Numbered from the stretch's first letter, positions 16,692 through 24,102 are shown. The stretch: DNA of 64,000 bases from Herbaspirillum sp. LeCh32-8 (GCF_017814915.1 NZ_JAGIPZ010000001.1:931559-995558), one strand, 5' to 3'. Notes: a model not told the origin generated them from the letters alone. Made by a program: numbers and translations.

Positions 16692-18263
16692 TCACTCCGG
16701 CTGCGGCGCCGCTTCCGGCGCCATGTTCAGGTTAGCCCACACCGGCAGGCGCTGTACGCAGATGGCCTGGGCCAGCGACAACAATTCGGCATGGATTTCT
16801 TCTCGCGTGGACAGCGGCGCTCCGCCCCGCTGGAGGTGCGTGCCCTGACGATGGATAGCTTGCGCCATCGGCCCCACCCATTGCTCCGGCTGCGATGACG
16901 CCCGCGCCAGCTGGTCGAACGCTACGCGCTGCAGCAGCCCCGAGGGCACGCCGTTGCCCAGCAGCGGCGAAGCCAGCACCTGGAAGCGGTCTGACTCGGA
17001 TGACCAGGCGGCGATGAGACGGTTGAGCCGCTGCGCCGCTTGCTGCGACTGACCGGCGGCGCAAAGGAAGAACGGTGCGGCCTGGCGCGACGCCGACAGC
17101 AATATCGCCATCGACGCGATTTCGCGTAATCCGCGCCCCTGCTTTCGCAGCGCCGGCAATGCCGCCAGCTCGGCCAGCGAATGCGGCCTCTGACGCAGCG
17201 CATCCATGACCGGCTGGTAGGTGTGCGGATCGGCGTGCACATTGCCGATGGCCAGCGGCAGTTCCAGCGTGATGCGCGACGAAGCCTCGGTCAGCGCCAG
17301 GCCGCAGCGCTCCAGCCACGCGTCGCGCCGCTGCGCGCTCATGCGCCGCGCTCCGCGTACGTAGACGTCTTCCCGGAAGCTGCTGTTGCAGATCTGGTCC
17401 CACACCAGCTCACGCATCCCGGCATTAGGCTGCTGCGCCAGCAGCGATTGCTGCGCGTGGCTCAGGTACAACTCGGGAAAACCATACGCCAGCTCGGCCG
17501 AGCCGACATAGTCCAGCTTGGCCCGGGCCATGCTCTGGATCACATCGATCGAGAACAGCGCGTCCCAGCCCTGATTGAGGTACTCGTGCGCCAGATAGCC
17601 GGGGTCATCCGTCTCCAACGCGCGCATGCGGCGTTGCAGGCCGCCGGCCTCGGATTTTCCGAATACGGCGGCGCCGGCTTGCGACAACGCGCGCACCAGC
17701 GTGCTGCCCTGATGCAGCTGCGCCTGGCGGTCGCAATGGTCGTTGCGACCGAATTCGCGCAGCGTGCGCTGCAGCGACAGCGCCGAGCTCCATCCGGGCA
17801 AGGCGTTGTAGTTCAGGTAGACGATGCCGCCCGGTTTGAGATAGCGGCGCAGGAACTCGACGATGTAGTCGCGGTTCTTGCCGTCGACCCAGCTATAGAC
17901 GCCATACATGGTCACGAAATCGAAGGCCGGCAGGTCGATCTCGCCATGCGCCATCTGTTCGAAGCTGCATTCCAGTACGGTCAGGTTATCGATGCCGGCG
18001 GCGCTGGCCATCTCCTGCGCGCCGCGCACTTGGGTAGGCAGGAAGTCGACTGCATAGAAGCGCCCCTGAGGATTGGCCGCGGCCAGTACATTGGAGGTCA
18101 GACCTTGTCCGCAGCCCAGCTCCATGTAAGTGAACTCGCCGTCCAGGGCCACCGGCTCGATGCCCTGCGCGAGGCAGGCGAAGCTCAGGTGAACCGGACT
18201 CTGCTCCGGAAAGAATCCTACCGGGTAATCGATCCCGTGCACGTAACCGCTACTCCATTCCAT
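16692..18263 (-). CDS. SAM-dependent methyltransferase with regulatory domain (PKMT-like)
   Basis: 523 residues. The class I SAM-binding motif ELGCGQG is at residues 48-54, followed by an acidic strand (FYAVDFLP) and a motif IV-like FDFVTMYGVYSWV. The long C-terminal part matches the layout of methyltransferases with a MethyTransf_Reg domain, which includes protein lysine methyltransferases acting on surface proteins. GGAG eight bases before the ATG sets the start. It lies among chaperone and secreted-protein genes and 57 bases after a 42-residue open frame. No hrp box of its own was seen. The substrate is unknown; a type III or surface protein is a reasonable guess. Confidence 0.8.
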   Translation of the reverse strand: MEWSSGYVHGIDYPVGFFPEQSPVHLSFACLAQGIEPVALDGEFTYMELGCGQGLTSNVLAAANPQGRFYAVDFLPTQVRGAQEMASAAGIDNLTVLECSFEQMAHGEIDLPAFDFVTMYGVYSWVDGKNRDYIVEFLRRYLKPGGIVYLNYNALPGWSSALSLQRTLREFGRNDHCDRQAQLHQGSTLVRALSQAGAAVFGKSEAGGLQRRMRALETDDPGYLAHEYLNQGWDALFSIDVIQSMARAKLDYVGSAELAYGFPELYLSHAQQSLLAQQPNAGMRELVWDQICNSSFREDVYVRGARRMSAQRRDAWLERCGLALTEASSRITLELPLAIGNVHADPHTYQPVMDALRQRPHSLAELAALPALRKQGRGLREIASMAILLSASRQAAPFFLCAAGQSQQAAQRLNRLIAAWSSESDRFQVLASPLLGNGVPSGLLQRVAFDQLARASSQPEQWVGPMAQAIHRQGTHLQRGGAPLSTREEIHAELLSLAQAICVQRLPVWANLNMAPEAAPQPE

Positions 18264-18320
18264 GGTCTTCTCCGCTTGTTTGATGTGCCCGTCCCGGCAG
18301 GCACGGACTATCGCCGTTGT

Positions 18321-18449
18321 TCATTTACGCGGCAATCGCCTGATGCGATGCCAGGGAAAGTCGTCGGCCAGCAGCGGCGCGGTTGCGCCACAATGGCCGA
18401 AGCCGGCCAGGGAAGAAAGCGCATCTGTGGGAACAACATTGTCTTTCAT
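18321..18449 (-). CDS. Small open frame (42 residues) ahead of the methyltransferase
   Basis: ATG at 18449-18447 with AAAGGA seven bases upstream, stop TGA at 18323-18321. The product has an acidic/hydrophobic first half with one His-Cys pair (GFGHCG) and a basic tail (WHRIRRLPRK). It is co-directional with the methyltransferase and 57 bases before it. No family is recognised. The good ribosome site and position argue for a real gene; a leader peptide or an enzyme substrate are both possible, as is chance. Confidence 0.45.
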   Translation of the reverse strand: MKDNVVPTDALSSLAGFGHCGATAPLLADDFPWHRIRRLPRK

Positions 18450-18510
18450 GGCTGCGTCCTTTCATCAAAAGTACGGTCGCACGGCGCTACCCGTCGCGCC
18501 GGCATGGTCC

Positions 18511-19110
18511 TCAGGCTGCGTAGGCGCCGCTGAATGCACGATAGAACTCGCCCCCAGGCCTGACCAGCAGGTTCATGATGGCGCGATTGCGTTCCGACCT
18601 GGCCCGCGCGGCGTTGTCGCCACCGCCGAGAGCATGCGAGACCTGCGCCGCCGGAGCCGGCTCCGACTCCCGGCCCCCCCCCGTGGCCGTCGGCGTGCGG
18701 GCGCGTTGGGTCCTGTCCGTAGCCAGCGGGCTGTCCTTGCGGCTATCGTCGTGGATGGCGTCGATACGAGCGTCGCCGTGCGTCATGCCCGGCATCGGCG
18801 GCGGCTCGGCGGCCGCCTGGGCGGGTGCGCGCAAGGCGGCGCCATGCAGCTTGGCTGCGCCGGCTGCTGCGCCCTTGCGCGGCGCGCGCAGGTAGCTGAA
18901 CACCCCGGCCGACTTCAGGTTGGGCAAGGCGCGCGTGAGCGGCGCGAGCGGCAAGCCCGTCGTGACGGCGGGCTCGGCGTTTGTTCCCGTGCCGGGGGCG
19001 GCGTAGTAAGCGTCGGCGAATTGCGTGTACCGACGAACGAGGTAGGCGTTGGCCGGGCCGGCGGACATATGAGTGAACGCCGACTGGATGGGTTGAATTG
19101 CTCTGATCAT
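18511..19110 (-). CDS. Unknown protein, possible type III substrate
   Basis: 199 residues. The N terminus is Ser/Ala/Gln-rich and weakly hydrophobic, the middle (about 85-160) is Pro/Ala/Arg-rich and looks disordered, and the C terminus is a short ordered piece (RAIMNLLVRPGGEFYRAFSG). No Cys, no membrane segment. It lies between the HrpF-like repeat gene and the 42-residue frame, all minus strand, and may ride on the repeat gene's hrp promoter past a hairpin at 19128-19157. The ribosome site is weak. No domain recognised. Confidence 0.6.
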   Translation of the reverse strand: MIRAIQPIQSAFTHMSAGPANAYLVRRYTQFADAYYAAPGTGTNAEPAVTTGLPLAPLTRALPNLKSAGVFSYLRAPRKGAAAGAAKLHGAALRAPAQAAAEPPPMPGMTHGDARIDAIHDDSRKDSPLATDRTQRARTPTATGGGRESEPAPAAQVSHALGGGDNAARARSERNRAIMNLLVRPGGEFYRAFSGAYAA

Positions 19111-19127
19111 GATGCGGTTCTTTCATG

Positions 19128-19157
19128 CTGCGCGACCGGCGCAGGCCGGTCGCGCAG
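19128..19157 (-). terminator. Strong hairpin after the repeat-protein gene
   Basis: A 12-base-pair GC-rich stem (19128-19139 with 19146-19157) and six-base loop, 17 bases past the repeat-gene stop. There is no U-run, so it may act as a partial terminator or RNA stabiliser before the downstream gene. Confidence 0.5.
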
Positions 19158-19174
19158 CGTTAGGCGGGCTGCCC

Positions 19175-20863
19175 TCAGGCAGACACCGTGCCGTCCTCGC
19201 GCGCCTTCTCGGGATCGCCCTGGCCGAGCAGTCCGTCGTGCTTGCCGTCGGTGGCGGCTTCGATTTTCTTGAACAGTTCGCCGCCATTGGCCATATAAGC
19301 CTGGGCGGCGGCCTGCACTTCGGGCGGCACCTGCTTGGTGTTGCCGTCCTTGTCGGTGAAGTAACCGGTCTGCGCCATCTGCTGCATCTGGTCTACCGAG
19401 AGCAAGCCGATGCCGTTGTCTTTCTGGAACTTCTCGATGGTGTTCACCGCGCTGGAGTCAGAAGGCAGGTTACGGCCACCGAACTGCGATGGATCGAAGC
19501 CGAAGCCATTGCCATTGCCGACACCGTAGTTGCCATTGCCGTTACCGTTGCCATTACCGTAGCCCGGCGCGATGGTGCCGTCCTTGATCGCCTCGGTGAA
19601 GTCGACTTGGCTCAATTTGCCGTCATGCTTGCCGTTGAGCGCCGACTCCAGCTGCTTGAACAGCTCGCCGCCGTTGGCCATCAATGCCTGAGCGGCGGCC
19701 TGCACTTCTGGCGGCACCTGCTTGGTGTTGCCATCCTTGTCGGTGAAGTAACCGGTCTGCGCCATCTGCTGCACCTGATCCGAGGACAGCAGGTCAATGT
19801 TGTTGTCCTTCTGGAACTGGTTGATGGTCTTGGCCGCGTCATAGCCGCCAGGCAGATTGTTGCCGCCGAACTGGGATGGATCGAAGCCGAAGCCATTGCC
19901 ATTGCCGACACCGTAGTTGCCGTTACCGTTGCCATTACCGTAGCCCGGCGCAATAGTGCCGTCCTTGACCGCTTCGGTGAAGTCGACCTGGCTCAGTTTG
20001 CCGTCATGCTTGCCGTTGAGCGCCGATTCGAGCTTCTTGAACAACTCGCCGCCGTTATCCATGAATGCTTGCGCGGCGGCCTGCACTTCTGGCGGCACCT
20101 GCTTGGTGTTGCCGTCCTTGTCGGTGAAGTAACCGGTCTGCGCCATCTGCTGCATCTGATCCGAGGACAGCAGGTCAATGTTGTTGTCCTTCTGGAACTG
20201 GTTGATGGTCTTGGCTGCGTCGTAGTCGTCCGGCTGGTCCTTGGAGACGTGGCCGTTCATCAGCGCCTGCAGGATGAAGTCCATCGGCAAGCCCGGCTGG
20301 TATGGCGTATTGCGCGAGCCTGGCATGTTGGAGAGGCTGCCGTCCTGGAGGGCGTCGCTGTAGTCGACCTGGCTGAGCAGGCCGTCGTGCTTGCCGTTAT
20401 GAGCCGATTCCAGTTTCTTGAACAGCTCGGCGCCGTTGTCCATCATCTTCATGGCGGCCAGCTGCACTTCTGGCGGCACCTGCTTGGTGTTGCCGTCCTT
20501 ATCGGTAAAGTAGCCGGTCTGCGCCATCTGCTGCACCTGATCTGAGGACAGCAGGTCGATGTTGTTGTCCTTCTGGAACTGGTTGATGGTCTTGGCTGCG
20601 CTCGACTCCGACGGCAATCCGTTACCGCCGCCGCCGTTGGCGCTGGCCTGTCCCATTATTTCGCGCAGGATGTTCTTGAGCACATCCGGAATGTCCAGGC
20701 TATCCAGGAAGCTGGTGTTCTGCTGCCCCGATGAATTGCCAAACAGATGGATATCGCAGTACTCCTGCGACTGCTGGCCGCCGAAATTGAACCGTCCCGG
20801 AGGTCCGCCAGGGCCGTCGGTAACATAGGTCTGCGTGGTGGTAATGGTGAAGGTTGTCGACAT
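19175..20863 (-). CDS. Four-repeat HrpF/NopX/PopF-like type III protein
   Basis: 562 residues from the ATG at 20863 (GGAGAT six bases upstream; the ATG at 20875 lacks a site). Four copies of an ~75-residue unit carry DLLSSDQ, TGYFTDKDGN, VPPEVQAAAQA and GKHDGKLSQVDF. The DKDGN and DGKLSQ parts look like EF-hand loops, and the unit resembles the repeats of HrpF/NopX/PopF, type III translocon proteins. Units 2-4 are joined by Gly/Asn-rich linkers (GYGNGNGNGNYG). The hydrophobic C-terminal domain of full HrpF is absent: the protein ends right after repeat 4. A hrp box lies at 20983-21010. Probably secreted; role as translocon, harpin or calcium-binding effector is open. Confidence 0.75.
   Translation of the reverse strand: MSTTFTITTTQTYVTDGPGGPPGRFNFGGQQSQEYCDIHLFGNSSGQQNTSFLDSLDIPDVLKNILREIMGQASANGGGGNGLPSESSAAKTINQFQKDNNIDLLSSDQVQQMAQTGYFTDKDGNTKQVPPEVQLAAMKMMDNGAELFKKLESAHNGKHDGLLSQVDYSDALQDGSLSNMPGSRNTPYQPGLPMDFILQALMNGHVSKDQPDDYDAAKTINQFQKDNNIDLLSSDQMQQMAQTGYFTDKDGNTKQVPPEVQAAAQAFMDNGGELFKKLESALNGKHDGKLSQVDFTEAVKDGTIAPGYGNGNGNGNYGVGNGNGFGFDPSQFGGNNLPGGYDAAKTINQFQKDNNIDLLSSDQVQQMAQTGYFTDKDGNTKQVPPEVQAAAQALMANGGELFKQLESALNGKHDGKLSQVDFTEAIKDGTIAPGYGNGNGNGNGNYGVGNGNGFGFDPSQFGGRNLPSDSSAVNTIEKFQKDNGIGLLSVDQMQQMAQTGYFTDKDGNTKQVPPEVQAAAQAYMANGGELFKKIEAATDGKHDGLLGQGDPEKAREDGTVSA
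19190..20605 (-). repeat. Four tandem coding repeats inside the HrpF-like gene
   Basis: Approximate unit spans on the minus strand: 20605-20370, 20225-19960, 19847-19575 and 19455-19190. Units 2 and 3, including the Gly/Asn linker, are nearly identical at DNA level; unit 4 diverges most at its end, where the DGKLSQ motif becomes DGLLGQ. Such near-identity favours recombination and copy-number change. Confidence 0.8.
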
Positions 20864-20982
20864 GCGGATCTCCATAAGTTGGGGGTCGAACTACAACGGC
20901 GCCGCGCTACCGCGCGTTACCTGCGGAACTCGACGTTGCCTGCCGACGACGTGCGAAAAGACAGGGATAGCGGACTCGATGG

Positions 20983-21010
20983 TGAGTGACAGCGCAGCTG
21001 CATTAGTTCC
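20983..21010 (-). promoter_or_regulatory. hrp box upstream of the repeat-protein gene
   Basis: Minus strand GGAACT (21010-21005), 15 bases, TCACTCA (20989-20983): one mismatch to the consensus. It lies 120 bases before the ATG at 20863. Confidence 0.65.
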
Positions 21011-21125
21011 GGCGACAGTCGTTGGCGACACCCGTCACCCCGCAAGTCCGCGCACGAGATGCAGGCGCCCGGCCGTTCCTTGCGAAACGCCGGGCGCCGA
21101 TTGGCTCATGGCCGCTGGGAGTGCT

Positions 21126-21308
21126 TCAGATGGAGGCCTGGGCGGTGTCTTCTGCCTTCTTCATGAACTTGGCGAAAATGGCGACGTTGTCGACATCGGC
21201 TGCCGCGGCATTGGTCGCCGCCACCGCATGGGCCGCCTGGCTGGCCGCGCGCCTGCCGGGCAAGCGCAGGCTTGGCGATGAATCGAATGTGTTTTGCAGA
21301 TTTTGCAT
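21126..21308 (-). CDS. Small type III-associated protein A (60 residues)
   Basis: 60 residues, Ala-rich, with the C terminus ATNAAAADVDNVAIFAKFMKK. GAGGG precedes the ATG. The last 30 residues align without gaps to those of the 50-residue protein encoded at 21707-21859, with 14 identities. Both belong to a three-gene minus-strand unit behind a perfect hrp box. Size, Ala content and strong HrpL control recall Hrp pilins and needle subunits, but I cannot assign the family. Confidence 0.65.
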   Translation of the reverse strand: MQNLQNTFDSSPSLRLPGRRAASQAAHAVAATNAAAADVDNVAIFAKFMKKAEDTAQASI

Positions 21309-21378
21309 GATGCCCTCGCAACGGGAGGTTCCCGAATGTCCTGGCCAGCGCCGCGTGGCGTGCGCAGCAGCGGCCGAT

Positions 21379-21588
21379 TTATTGCTGGTCGTTGATGTTC
21401 TTGGCCATGGTGCTGAATACTTTCAGCTTGGCCAGCGAAGTGGCCTGCTGCGCCACCCATAACTGGAATTCCATGGCTTGCTCGGAACCGGCCTGGGCGC
21501 TTTGCACGGATGCATTGGCCGCGCCCTGGCGCGTGGAGGGATTGCCCGCGGCTTGCGAAGCGCCCATCTGAGTTTGAAAAGTCGGCAT
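21379..21588 (-). CDS. Small type III-associated protein B (69 residues), pilin/needle candidate
   Basis: 69 residues, no Cys, Gln/Ala/Ser-rich N-terminal half followed by a helix (AMEFQLWVAQQATSLAKLKVFSTMAKNIN). GGGAG stands about 11 bases before the ATG at 21588. It is the middle gene of the small-protein unit. Size and composition resemble needle or Hrp pilin subunits such as HrpY/HrpE, and no other pilin candidate is visible in the window. The assignment is inference. Confidence 0.6.
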   Translation of the reverse strand: MPTFQTQMGASQAAGNPSTRQGAANASVQSAQAGSEQAMEFQLWVAQQATSLAKLKVFSTMAKNINDQQ

Positions 21589-21706
21589 GTGGGACCATCT
21601 CCCGTGAGTAAAGGAATGCGGCGAAGGCTGCTGGCGCGTCAGATCAGGCAGGCGGAGACGAATGAACTGCAATCCGCCCCCGCCACCCTCCAGCACCAAC
21701 GACTTC

Positions 21707-21859
21707 TTAGATGAGCTGCAACGCGTAGTCGCGCCCCTTCTTATCGAACTTTGCATACGCGTTGGCCGCATCGACCATGGCGCTCATTTCATTGGTTGCC
21801 AAAACGTCGCCAGTCGCCTTGATTGCACCGGCGCCGCTAGCTGCGGTCTGCATACTCAT
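21707..21859 (-). CDS. Small type III-associated protein C (50 residues)
   Basis: ATG at 21859-21857 with GGAGG six bases upstream, stop TAA at 21709-21707. Ala-rich, with C terminus ATNEMSAMVDAANAYAKFDKK, homologous to protein A. It is the first gene after a perfect hrp box at 21927-21955 and should be strongly expressed. No known domain. Candidates are a minor pilin, inner-rod-like protein or secreted peptide. Confidence 0.65.
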   Translation of the reverse strand: MSMQTAASGAGAIKATGDVLATNEMSAMVDAANAYAKFDKKGRDYALQLI

Positions 21860-21926
21860 AGAAACCTCCAATCAGATAAGAAAATTAAGAAATACCGCAC
21901 CGCACCTTCAGCAGTCCGGTCCCCCT

Positions 21927-21955
21927 TATGTGGAGACCACTGCGGCGACAGTTCC
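21927..21955 (-). promoter_or_regulatory. Perfect hrp box for the small-protein unit
   Basis: Minus strand GGAACT (21955-21950), 16 bases, CCACATA (21933-21927). All fixed positions match. It is 68 bases before the first small gene and back to back with the box at 21989-22017. Confidence 0.85.
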
Positions 21956-21988
21956 ACGGTCGCGATGCAATCGCACACATCCGCACAT

Positions 21989-22017
21989 GGAACTCCGGCG
22001 CCGCATGCCGTCACCCA
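21989..22017 (+). promoter_or_regulatory. hrp box upstream of the harpin-like gene
   Basis: GGAACT (21989-21994), 16 bases, TCACCCA (22011-22017): one mismatch. It lies 64 bases before the ATG at 22081. Confidence 0.7.
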
Positions 22018-22080
22018 CGTTGGCAGTACCTCCGCGCTTCACCACGCTTCTCCCACTTATTTTTTCTGTAAGGATCGAGC

Positions 22081-22494
22081 ATGAACATGACTGTCAATTT
22101 CACCGGCGGATCGACTGGTCCGCTGGGCGGCGCCGACACCCCCTCGCAAAGCCAGATCGACGGATTCAAACAAGGCTTGCAGGGCAAGTCGAACGAAGAC
22201 CTGATGAAGGGTCTGCTGGACCCGAATACGGCGCAATGGCAAAAGGACGCCATCATGCAGGAGCTGCAAAACCGTGCCGACAAGGCCGGCGGCTCCCAGG
22301 GCGCCGGCAGCGGCGGCGGTGAAGACGATATCCAGAAACTGCTCAAGAAGCTGATGGATGGCACCATTTCGGACGAAGAGCTCAAAAAGCTGGCCGGCCT
22401 GATGGGCATGAAACCCGAAGATCTGCAGGCGATCAAGGGTGCCGTGCAGGGCCAGGGCGTCGGTGAACAGGACGGCGACATCAGCGGCGGCTGA
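22081..22494 (+). CDS. Harpin-like, glycine-rich secreted protein (Hpa1/HrpZ type)
   Basis: 137 residues, no Cys, acidic, rich in Gly, Gln and Asp, with two helical parts (about 25-65 and 80-120) separated by a Gly run (GGSQGAGSGGGEDD). These are the general features of harpins such as Hpa1, which is of similar length. GTAAGG lies before the ATG, and a hrp box is 64 bases upstream. It is the only plus-strand gene among the surrounding minus-strand units. Harpin is a compositional class, so this is not a homology claim. Confidence 0.65.
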   Translation: MNMTVNFTGGSTGPLGGADTPSQSQIDGFKQGLQGKSNEDLMKGLLDPNTAQWQKDAIMQELQNRADKAGGSQGAGSGGGEDDIQKLLKKLMDGTISDEELKKLAGLMGMKPEDLQAIKGAVQGQGVGEQDGDISGG

Positions 22495-22523
22495 CCTCTC
22501 GCCCATTCGTTGCTGGTGTGTCC

Positions 22524-22548
22524 CATGCCCCGCCCAGTGCGGGGCATG
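22524..22548 (+). terminator. Hairpin after the harpin-like gene
   Basis: CATGCCCCGC (22524-22533) pairs with GCGGGGCATG (22539-22548) over a five-base loop, 29 bases after the stop. Only a short T-rich stretch follows. Confidence 0.6.
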
Positions 22549-22630
22549 TGCATTTCGGGTCACCCAAACGCGACGATGCGGCAGCCCGGATGCATGCGGC
22601 GAGGCGACAGGCGCTATCAGGAAAGATAAA

Positions 22631-22674
22631 AGGAAAGAAAGAGGAAAGAAAGAGGAAAGAAAGAGGAAAGAAAG
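22631..22674 (+). repeat. Four perfect tandem copies of an 11-base purine repeat
   Basis: The unit AGGAAAGAAAG occurs four times without error at 22631-22674, in the gap between the harpin-like gene and the convergent chaperone gene. A shorter related purine stretch precedes it. No coding frame is supported here. Confidence 0.9.
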
Positions 22675-22724
22675 TGAAGCGAGGACGAGAGCAGATATTT
22701 TCCGGTCGGGCGGCGCCGGCAGGC

Positions 22725-23141
22725 TCAGGGTGTGTCCGCATCCAGGAAGTGATCTTCGCGCCAGCGCCTGGCCATGCCAGCGAAGAAATGCAGCAGCTCA
22801 AGGGTGGCCTCGGCCAGCGCCTCGTGCTGCAAGGGGTAGCGGCACATGAGGGTAATGTCTTGCCGGCCGGCATTGCAGGAAAACACCGGTGTACACACAC
22901 CGAACAGGTGGGATTGGGTCTCCAGCAGACGCAGCAGGATGCGTTCGCGCAACACCGTCGGCAGCTCGCCGAAAACGCAGTGCATGACGATGCTGCCAGG
23001 CGCCGGCAACCCATCATAGAACAGAATGAAATCGACCTCGTCCACGCGCAGCCGGGTCGCCTGGTGCATGCCGGGAACGGCATCGATATCGAGCGCCCGG
23101 TACAGCTCGGTCACCAGCGCCCAGTAACGTTGTATCGACAT
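22725..23141 (-). CDS. Class I type III chaperone (CesT-like)
   Basis: 138 residues from the ATG at 23141, with AAGAAGG seven bases upstream; the frame is open to 23222 without a better start. Alternating strands (VDFILFYDGL, SIVMHCVFGEL, ITLMCRYPL) and a C-terminal helix match CesT-type chaperones. It follows the 37-residue hrp-box gene by 103 bases and probably shares its transcript. The client may be one of the unknown proteins nearby. Confidence 0.65.
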   Translation of the reverse strand: MSIQRYWALVTELYRALDIDAVPGMHQATRLRVDEVDFILFYDGLPAPGSIVMHCVFGELPTVLRERILLRLLETQSHLFGVCTPVFSCNAGRQDITLMCRYPLQHEALAEATLELLHFFAGMARRWREDHFLDADTP

Positions 23142-23244
23142 CCCCTGCCTTCTTCTTATTGATTTACCCTGCCACGGCGCGCCACGCCCTCCTGCGAGGC
23201 GATTCTCCACCCCGGCGCGCACCGGGGCGGAGAGCCCTACGGCA

Positions 23245-23358
23245 TCAGCTGATGTCCGTGTTTTCCTTCTTTTTGTCGCCGCCTAACAGACCTTCGACAC
23301 CTTTGGACAGAATGTCCAGACCGAGCGGCTTCAGCAAAGCTCCAGCAATAGGCAACAT
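23245..23358 (-). CDS. 37-residue HrpL-controlled microprotein
   Basis: ATG at 23358-23356 with GGAG nine bases upstream, stop at 23245. The product is one amphipathic/hydrophobic helix (LPIAGALLKPLGLDILSKG), then GLLGG, then a charged tail (DKKKENTDIS). A hrp box ends 32 bases before the ATG, which argues strongly that this very short frame is a real gene. No family recognised; a membrane-active peptide, pilus component or secreted elicitor would fit. Confidence 0.6.
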   Translation of the reverse strand: MLPIAGALLKPLGLDILSKGVEGLLGGDKKKENTDIS

Positions 23359-23390
23359 GATGTTTTCTCCAAAAGAGTGGTTGGGACCTA

Positions 23391-23419
23391 TCTGTCGCAA
23401 CCAAGCCAGGCTTAGTTCC
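23391..23419 (-). promoter_or_regulatory. hrp box upstream of the 37-residue gene
   Basis: Minus strand GGAACT (23419-23414), 16 bases, CGACAGA (23397-23391): one mismatch, with the same -10 element as the box at 25064-25092. It lies between the stop of the 184-residue gene and the microprotein start. Confidence 0.65.
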
Positions 23420-23435
23420 GTTCTTGCGTCAACAC

Positions 23436-23990
23436 TCAGGACCGGGGCGGCGACAGCAGCGCGCACATCAGGTTGTCGCTCTCATCGGCGTACGTGCTGG
23501 CAACGGCGGGATCCCAGCCCGGTTGTCCGAGGTTGGACACGCCTGCCACCACCAGATACTGTGCCATCAGCCTGCGCTCGTCCTGGCTGCTGCCGGAGCC
23601 GGACAAGTTGCGTCGCGAGGCGGCCATCAAATCACGCACCTCCATAGCCGCGCCCATGGTCATGTTGCCGGCAATGGCGCTGCTCGCGCCCACCGGCACC
23701 CATTGATAGGCCTCATTGAGCAAAGCGGCGAAGGCGTGCTCGGCCTGGGCCCGCAGATCCTGGACATCTGCAGCATAGCGCGGGTCCTGCGCCAACTTGT
23801 CGAGCAAGTCAGGTTTGAGCGCGTTTCGCTCTGCCTGCGGCGGCGCGTCGAACGGCGCGACAGGAACCTCGGCCGGGTCCGCGCGGGCTGCGGCCGCCTC
23901 CAGCGAGGCTTGCTTCATCGAGGCGAACAGGCTCTCCATCATTGACCCGATATCGTCCGGCGGCGCCCCGGACAAGGCTTTGTCTTGCAT
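23436..23990 (-). CDS. Unknown protein of the type III island
   Basis: 184 residues. A polar N terminus (ALSGAPPDDIGSMMESLFASM) is followed by Ala-rich helices and a C-terminal part with RRLMAQYLVVAGVSN and GWDPAVASTYADESDN. No membrane segment and one Cys. It follows the 303-residue gene on the same strand past a hairpin at 24015-24060; no hrp box of its own was found. I recognise no domain; a secreted protein or regulator are both possible. Confidence 0.65.
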   Translation of the reverse strand: MQDKALSGAPPDDIGSMMESLFASMKQASLEAAAARADPAEVPVAPFDAPPQAERNALKPDLLDKLAQDPRYAADVQDLRAQAEHAFAALLNEAYQWVPVGASSAIAGNMTMGAAMEVRDLMAASRRNLSGSGSSQDERRLMAQYLVVAGVSNLGQPGWDPAVASTYADESDNLMCALLSPPRS

Positions 23991-24014
23991 ATTGCCCCCT
24001 GTCTTTCATGTAGA

Positions 24015-24060
24015 CGATGCAGTCCGACCTCCGGTCGGGCCGGCTGATCGGACTGCATCG
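24015..24060 (-). terminator. Long-stem hairpin between two unknown genes
   Basis: A perfect 13-base-pair stem (24015-24027 with 24048-24060) with a 20-base GC-rich loop, 43 bases past the stop of the 303-residue gene. No U-run follows on the minus strand. Confidence 0.5.
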
Positions 24061-24102
24061 GGAATGGAAACGGAACCTGTGCGGAACTGAACCGTTGCGG
24101 CT

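Noticed and set aside
19109..20545. 478-codon plus-strand frame with internal repeats opposite the HrpF-like gene.
   Set aside because: Its repeats mirror the coding repeats of the minus-strand gene, which has a ribosome site and hrp box; the mirror frame has neither.
19190..20605. Regularly spaced DNA repeats that could suggest a CRISPR array.
   Set aside because: Units are over 200 bases long, lie in one reading frame and encode a repeated protein domain; there are no short direct repeats with unique spacers and no cas genes.
20931..20959. Plus-strand GGAACT-N16-CGACGTG as a further hrp box.
   Set aside because: The last fixed base of the -10 element does not match, and no plus-strand gene follows within a reasonable distance.
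21484..21510. Plus-strand GGAACC followed by GCACGGA as a hrp box.
   Set aside because: Spacing is 14 bases, it lies within a minus-strand gene and has no gene to drive in that direction.
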